Part shown: one piece after another, positions 57,701 to 64,000 of the stretch | How the letters are laid out: the number at the start of each line of letters is the position of its first letter | Position numbering within the stretch: position 1 is the first letter of the stretch | From: Falciphora oryzae | Taxonomy: Eukaryota > Ascomycota > Sordariomycetes > Magnaporthales > Magnaporthaceae | Assembly (NCBI GenBank): GCA_000733355.1 | Contig: JNVV01000025.1 | Location: forward strand, 254,087 to 318,086 | DNA length: 64,000 nt | Direction: 5' to 3' | Notes under the pieces: generated by a model | Databases searched by the model: none | What the model saw: only the letters and a program-made list of their open reading frames with translations | Told to the model about the DNA's origin: nothing | Translations under genes and position numbers: made by a program

Positions 57701-58560
57701 GGGAGTCCAGGGATGGATGCGGAAGAAAGCAAACAAGAGCTTCGTCATTTTTGGGAACGATCTCCACGGAGGGCTGGGCTGTGAAGGTCAGGCCTCGCTT
57801 TTCAACAGGCCAATGCCAAGCAACCGCACCCAAGGGCTTACCTTCCTTCAAGCCAATTTGAATGCCGACACGGCCACCAAGGAGGACGGCATAAGCTCGC
57901 AGATGGAATCAAGACTCAGCTGCACAGGTGCCAGTGCCAGCTCCAGCCTCAGAGGACACGACCAATGCCCATGGATAATGCCTTGACGTGGATGCCATTT
58001 CCAATCCATCATCGGTGGGTCAATCTCCCTCGGAAGCCAACCCTATTGTCATCCAATCAATGGCCACTCATCGTAGCGTGCACAACGACCAGCAATGCTG
58101 CTGCTGCTGCGCCCCTATCTGGGGAACAACAGCCTATCTGGGCAAGTCTTGGGAGCGGATTAACTCACCGCACACAGACGTGGCCCAACCTACTGGGCTG
58201 ACTGCAGGGGAAGAGAAAAAAAAAACACGAGAGAAAAGAGAGCATGTGAATGCGGAAGTAAAGCAATTGTTGCACACCGCTAGATGGAAACGGGACATTG
58301 TGAGCCTCTCGAATTCGTTCGAGGCAAGGAGGAGGCTGGCTGACCTGCACGCGACAACAACGTCAATTGAAAGCGACCCAAAAGTCGCCCGCCCCCCTAT
58401 TCCGTGGCAGATGCCAATTGAACCAACGCCAGCCGCGGGAACCCGCCGTCCTGCAGGTTCGGGCGCCGGCCCCGCTTGCGGCAGCCCCCTGGAATGCGTG
58501 GACGCTCAACTCAATGCGAGCCGGCGTGCCGGCCATGCCCGACCCCCCGCGGCGCGGCTT

Positions 58561-58582
58561 GTGTGTGTGTGTGTGTGTGTGT
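58561..58582. repeat. (GT)11 microsatellite
   Basis: Uninterrupted GT units in non-coding DNA. Confidence 0.9.
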
Positions 58583-59929
58583 TCCCACCGAAAAGAGCTG
58601 GAGGTTTGTGTGGCTGTGGTGGTTCAACAGAATAAGTGGCGCCTCCCTCCCTCTGGAATTCCAGACCTGCCAAAAAGGAAAAACGCTCCCCCGCTTTGCC
58701 ACGCGCGCGCCGCGATTGGCCAAACCGCCACTGAAACATCGAAACACCTTGCAGGAGCCAATGGGAGGCCGCCCTCCTTGTGAGTACGGCCGGCCGCTCA
58801 AACATGAAAGGGGTTCGGCGGTGCGCGAATCACGGCGACCAGCTGCACGCATCCAAGACAATTGCAACGATGGGATGCACCCAGCAGGACCGCGGTTGCG
58901 ATAAGAATCAATAGGCAGCAGGCAGGGAGGAGAGGGCATGGGGGAGGGGAAGAGGTCTCAGTAGTATGACTGCAGCAGGTTTGCGGCAGAGACATGCAGG
59001 GACCGCGGCCCAGTCACTTGCCCCTCGACCTCGGCGACGGAACGGTCAGGTTGGCGGCCTGTGGCTCACGGGGGCTCCGCCGATGCAGTCGCCGTCACCC
59101 ACCGGTTGGCATGTGTGCATCCTAGGTTCTAACTAGAAAGTGCTTCCCCAGGATTTGTGACCATCACACTGTCAATCTGAGGGAGCCTAGGATTGAGCGG
59201 GGATAGACACCAGCCTCCTACATTCTCCATCCATCATCGTCATCGTCAATTCCCTTCGATGGCTAGGTGTTTGCCTAGTAATCGGCCCTCCGGGCCCGAA
59301 ATCCCATCGTCGTCGAGACTAGTAAACACGACGGGGGCAAGAGTAAGGGGCATGCCTGGCGGGTTGCGTCGTGTTCGCTGTAGCGTGTTTTTCTCTCACT
59401 CTTTTTTTTTTTTTTTTCGCCGCGATGCGCCCACGTTGCAGAAATTCCCCATCCAGGCCTCCAACGCCAACGCCTGCGACGAAACGGAATACATACCACC
59501 TGCGCAACTGCGGCATTCTGCATGACTGCCTGGCCCCTTTACCGCCGTATCAAATATAATGACCCGCGGGTGTGCGCAGGTCGGCCTTCTGGCCCAAAAC
59601 GTGCTGCCAACGATCCCTGCTCCTTGCCTGGATGACGATCCCGTCCGGTTCAGGTCAGGGGGTTCTAGGTCCGCCTGGCAGAAAAGGAGGGGCCAGAAGC
59701 CGTTCGCATCATTTCCTGTTTTCCTGTGCATACTACGTACGGAACCGGTTGGAAATCATATGAGTCAGAACAACTGCGTTGGGTAGAAAGGGGATCACGT
59801 AGCTGTATCGCTGTGTTACTGTGCATATGCAAACGCCTGCTGGCGAGATCCCGAGGACGGCCATGTCTTACTAGGCCGTCATCGCTTCAATGCAAGCGGA
59901 GGGCAAGTGACGCAATCGGAAAAAGCTTG

Positions 59930-59941
59930 AACCCTAACCCT
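59930..59941 (+). repeat. Interstitial telomere-like repeat (two units)
   Basis: AACCCTAACCCT, identical to the motif upstream of rap1, here with no gene recognised within several kilobases. Confidence 0.6.
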
Positions 59942-62430
59942 GCCCAACATGGGGTTGTGGCTAATTGATCTGCCAGCAAAATACGAGAGCATCAGCCACA
60001 GCTGTCTTGCGCGGACAACCAGGCGCCGCCAGCTTGGCAGCGGCGCTCTCAACAAATCCCGCCATCAAATCTTAGGTTGTCGATGCATCGGGGCCTCGGG
60101 CGCCTCGGCGGGGGAGGAGGCAACCGACGGCAAGCGGAGGCCGAAGAAATCAAGAAACGCCCGCATGCGGCGCCTCCCGTCCACCAGACATTTGGATAAT
60201 CGCTCGTGACTACGACTACGCCCTCTTCTCCATCTCGTATTGCAGATCGGTCTCCTTGACTGGCCGTCATCCGTCTTCAGCTCGATATGGCCATCCACCT
60301 TGATCGGGGAGCACGCGTTCGACGAGGCTGAGGCGGCAATCTCAACCCCGCAGCAGTCTCCCCTCAATGCGTGGGAACGCTGGTAGCATATTTTCCACAC
60401 AGCACACACAAACACAAGGAAATGAATCCCACCAGCAGCCGCGCGCCATTCCGTAGTAACCGAGTGCAATGCTACAATGTTACTGTCCTCCTCCCTTGCA
60501 TCTCCACGCGCCTTGTCATTCACAGCATGTGCACGCCCGTTCGCCCCCGAAAATAGCCGCGGAAAGAAACAAACCGTTGCAGCAGCCCGTTCGCTTCGCG
60601 ACTCGTGATAGGCTCGTTTAATCGCCATGGGCTGCAGCCGCGCGCTGCAAGGGCAGTCCTCAGTAACGCGCTTAGTCGGGCGTGGGACGATCCCGTCGCT
60701 AAATTGAGAGGCTAGAATGCAACTTTGACTGCAGCTTTCCGTCCCTCCACTCTCCATCTTGCTTGGCCGTCCACCGTCGCATTTTCTTTGGGGCCATCGT
60801 CCCAAGAAGCTTTCGAGATGGAACACAAGCGATCGCAGCCGAACAGAAAGAAGCGACAAAAAAAAAATCGTTCCAGAGCACGCTTCTGTCCCCTTTCTGC
60901 AAAACAGCCGAACTATCCATGGTGGACAGGGCAAGGCAAGCAAAAAAAAAAAAAAAAAAAAAAGCACGGGTAACAATGGAAGCAACAGCCTCAGAGCCTC
61001 AGCGCAAGGACGCTCCTGGGCCCCATTCCCAAACCCGCACACCTCTCCTGACGAACCGACACTGTCTCAGCCAACTGCTGCCAATGTCTGATCCGGTCTG
61101 TGCCTCGACCCTACCTACCCCTACCCGCCTCGGTCCGCGGTTCGGGGGCTGGAACCGCAACTGTCAAAGAGGCGCAATTATCCTCACACGTCGGCTCTGC
61201 GTCGTGTTGTCGCTCTTCTTGTCGCAGCAGCTTTTGACAGCCAGAGATCGCGATTCTGCCATGTTACATACAATGGACGTTATCGCCATCGTTTTGTCAC
61301 CCCTATATTGCCCGACGTCGCATCTGGCCCCAAATCTTGCACGTCTAGATTTCGCCTCGCCTCTCCTCTACCGCCTCGAAAGTGCAGCAGCATATAAATT
61401 GCCGAAATAGGCAAAGTAGTAAGAAGGGTGGTATTTCTACGTGGCAAATGGCAAAATAGCAATATGCGTGTGGCAGTGTCTGTCTGTCGATTGGAGGACA
61501 GAGCATCTCCCGGTTCCGCTTCCGGGCGAAGAAAGTTTGGGGTAGGACGGAATGAGCCACGACAAGCGGGGCGTGATAGCCAGTGGTTGCTGCATTCATT
61601 CAACCTCCTTGTTTGCTATCCCAGCCCTTTCTAGTCGCCCTCGGACGGCCACACTCGGGCGGGGACACCACCACCACCACCGCCGGCCACCGCCCAATGC
61701 GCGGGTGTGTTCGGATGCAACCACCCATTCGATCCTCCTCCTGCTGGCGCGCGCGTTTCCCGGCCCCCTTTGACAAAAATCGCCGAGTGCGACGGCCGCG
61801 CCGAGACAACACACAAACGAGTGCGGCTTGGGGGCGGCCGGTTTCACCATGTCCGGCCGCCGCTTTTTGCTTTCTCTAGCCCCATTGCCGCAGCGGCTGG
61901 TATCGGCCAATCGACAGTCCTTCCATTCGATGCCAGACAACCCTTGGACGCGGGTGTCTTGATGCTTGCACTCCACCACCCAAACATTCCAGCCCGTGGC
62001 GCGGCGGCCGCAATGTGCAACCTACCCCGACGCCAGGGCGTGTGAGGGATGTCTTCGTAGTAAAATGCTTCCCGCAAAGACATGTCAACCTGCTGCTGGA
62101 ATGTAGAAGGCCGATACATGGCCGCCCCCGTTTCCTGCCGCCGCCACCTCTGCCTCATCCTTGATCTCCATTCTGATCCCCCCTCCCGTCCCGTCCTAAA
62201 TCCTCCCGCCCGGCCACCACCCTCGGCTGCGGCTTGGTAATCTCGGCAAAGCAGCGCCCGGTATTTTTACCTGCCGGCGTACGACCTTGGCTTAGTAAAA
62301 TGGCATCAATGGGCGGCTCGAGATTGCCCAGACCGTTATTAACTCGGTTGTGATTACTCCGAAGTATCTTTCTGTTTCTAAACCTCTAGGCGAATGGGGG
62401 TGCCGCCTGCCTGGAGGGATGGGCGGGTGC

Positions 62431-62436
<6 letters not shown>

Positions 62437-62464
<28 letters not shown>
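62437..62464. repeat. Poly-A run of 28 bases
   Basis: Longest homopolymer in the window, in non-coding DNA. No flanking target-site duplication or coding remnant that would identify it as the tail of a retroposed element was noticed. Confidence 0.8.
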
Positions 62465-64000
62465 CGAAGCTGGGCGGTTCCGTGCTCGGCAAAGGGAGAT
62501 GGAACGAGTCAACAAGCTGGTTGTCATATATCTGGTTTTTGCGCTTGAGAAAAGCAGTAACGAGGTTGACACGAGAATCGACTCTAGCGAGTTATTGCAG
62601 TAATATGCATTTGCTAGCCATAAACACACTTGGGGACCCGAGGCACTGTTTGTCCATCTGGGATGTCCTTGGGCATGTGAATTATAACAAGGGATAAGGA
62701 TAAATCTCGTCGATATCTTCAGATACGTGGATTAGGCATCGTGATCTTGATATCCAAGCCCTTCAAGTTTCCCATTATGTCCAGACCTGATAATGTCATT
62801 GTATCAAACGCCAACAAAGGAAAATGGCTGTACAGAACTGTGAATGGTGCACCACGAGCCCGATGTTTTGTCGGACAAGGCGCTCTGCCCCCAGAATACC
62901 GGTGCCGCTGGCATTTTCTAAGCAAGGGAAAACAACCCGGTACGTCCAGTAGGCTTCTGGCCTGTTCGTCGTCCTGGGGTAAGAGCCCCCCTATTCAGCC
63001 CGACCCGTGATACTCGGCCGGTGGGTGAACATCCGGTAACGGTGCATCGCCTCTTCCGCAGGGCCCAAGTACACCCAGGAACCTCTGTAAGGTCCAAGAA
63101 GCAAACATGCTCGCTAGGCGGACGCAGCAGAAGATAAGAGCAGGCCAAGGAAGCATGCGACGGAGCAAGCCAGATGACCTCACAAAAGACCATAATCATG
63201 TCAAAAGGCCGAAAGGGCGACGCTCTATCATCGCCAAAGAGAATAATTGCAGAGTCCGAGTTCAGTCCACTACCGAAATTTTTCCAGAGTCCCACCGTGC
63301 GCCTTCCGTCTAGTTGCGTCCATACGTACATCCGTGACAAATGGAATGAAGGATAAGAAGAGAGGGGCGCGGTGGTTTGTCGAATGGCGCCGTGAGTCTC
63401 AAGACGCCAAACAAGAGAACAGATCGTGCCGAGGATCCCAAAGGGCGCTCTGTGCTTATCCAGACACTACCCGTAGGCCTTGGCCGCTCGACACGTGATG
63501 ACGTCACATGGCCGCCTCGACCACACATCCACTCGGTCCCCGATACTAGAGCAGGAGAACGGTTCCGTTTCTTGCTCGGCCCGAGCCGATCCCAACCTGC
63601 CCAGACAGCCCTGTGCTGGGTTTGGATGGGCTCCAGTTAAACCGGGAATGATGTCTTGTGTCCACGATGCTCCCCTCGCAGAGGCGCGAAGGCTCCAGGA
63701 TAAGAAGCACCGGTCTGAGCGTGGACTCGCGAGAGACTGACAAACGTGAGCCAGAAGCTCGCAGGGCGAATGATTGGTATAGAGCAATGAAGAGGAAAGA
63801 AAACAGACAAGGCTTAATGCAGTTGGCGAGGGGGAATCATTTGCTGTATCAGAGCGCGTTATTCCATCAAAGTAAGAAAACAGTAGGAGGGAAGCCACGC
63901 AGCCAAGTATCCTGGAAAAGCAGACACAAAACCAGACAGTAGGGTACGTCCTTTTTAAGTCATGCTCCTCAGATACATCTGCGAATAAATCACGGGACGC

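Larger units (their letters stand above)
51743..64000. other. About 12.2 kb with no recognisable gene
   Basis: I find no exon chain, family motif or long frame on either strand. The part nearest the cyclin (to about 54.5 kb) is probably its promoter and leader. The rest holds homopolymers (A20 at 56529-56548, A22 at 60942-60963, A28 at 62437-62464), a GT repeat at 58561-58582 and a telomere-like motif at 59930-59941. Small or fast-evolving genes and non-coding RNAs could be missed. Confidence 0.5.

Noticed and set aside
60942..60963. Poly-A runs (also 56529-56548 and 62437-62464) as tails of LINE or SINE insertions
   Set aside because: No reverse-transcriptase remnant, internal promoter boxes or target-site duplications were recognised beside them; poly-A runs are common throughout this genome.

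Overview
This is nuclear DNA from a filamentous ascomycete, almost certainly a Sordariomycete. Genes are GC-rich with short GT-AG introns (about 55-150 nt) and CTAAC-like branch points, and intergenic regions are long and rich in poly-A/poly-T and dinucleotide repeats. Several proteins belong to families typical of these fungi: a highly reducing polyketide synthase, a LaeA-like methyltransferase, a CFEM/PTH11-type receptor and a filamentous-fungal Rap1. The order (perhaps Magnaporthales) is a guess from protein style. All exon joins below were derived by hand from splice signals and reading frame.

Layout. (1) 1-13.4 kb, secondary-metabolism-like: the N-terminal part of a highly reducing PKS on the minus strand, running off the left edge (KS, AT, start of DH), then two class I SAM methyltransferases on the plus strand separated by large gene-free intervals. 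One is a LaeA-like gene of nine inferred exons; the other is intronless. (2) 13.8-33.8 kb, mostly housekeeping: rap1 (minus), the DHHC palmitoyltransferase swf1 (plus), a mitochondrial EngB-type GTPase interrupted by a 157-base assembly gap (minus), the ATP-synthase assembly factor fmc1 (plus), a 1338-residue proline-rich and helical protein of unknown function (minus), and the Hsp90 co-chaperone aha1 (minus). (3) 35.2-47.0 kb, surface and secretion: a CFEM-domain PTH11-like receptor, a DUF1996 secreted protein, a probable GPI-anchored M43 metalloprotease, a SUR7/PalI-type membrane protein, and a Thr/Val-rich repetitive wall protein. (4) 47-64 kb: a PCL1-type cyclin and otherwise no recognisable gene.

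Three of the five surface genes in region 3 carry apparent frame lesions, while every long housekeeping frame is clean apart from the gap. Each shift behaves as one missing base, and the repetitive wall gene also has two in-frame TAG codons. This is either real decay in a fast-evolving surface-gene island or a local sequencing artefact.

Other points of note: a telomere-repeat motif (AACCCTAACCCT) and an adjoining 20-bp palindrome immediately upstream of the rap1 start codon; an inferred 7-nt micro-exon and a GC-AG intron in the LaeA-like gene; a second GC-AG intron inside the rap1 BRCT domain; a swf1 intron that can be translated straight through; and about 12 kb of apparently gene-free DNA at the right end. 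No CRISPR array, rRNA, convincing tRNA or intact transposon was seen.
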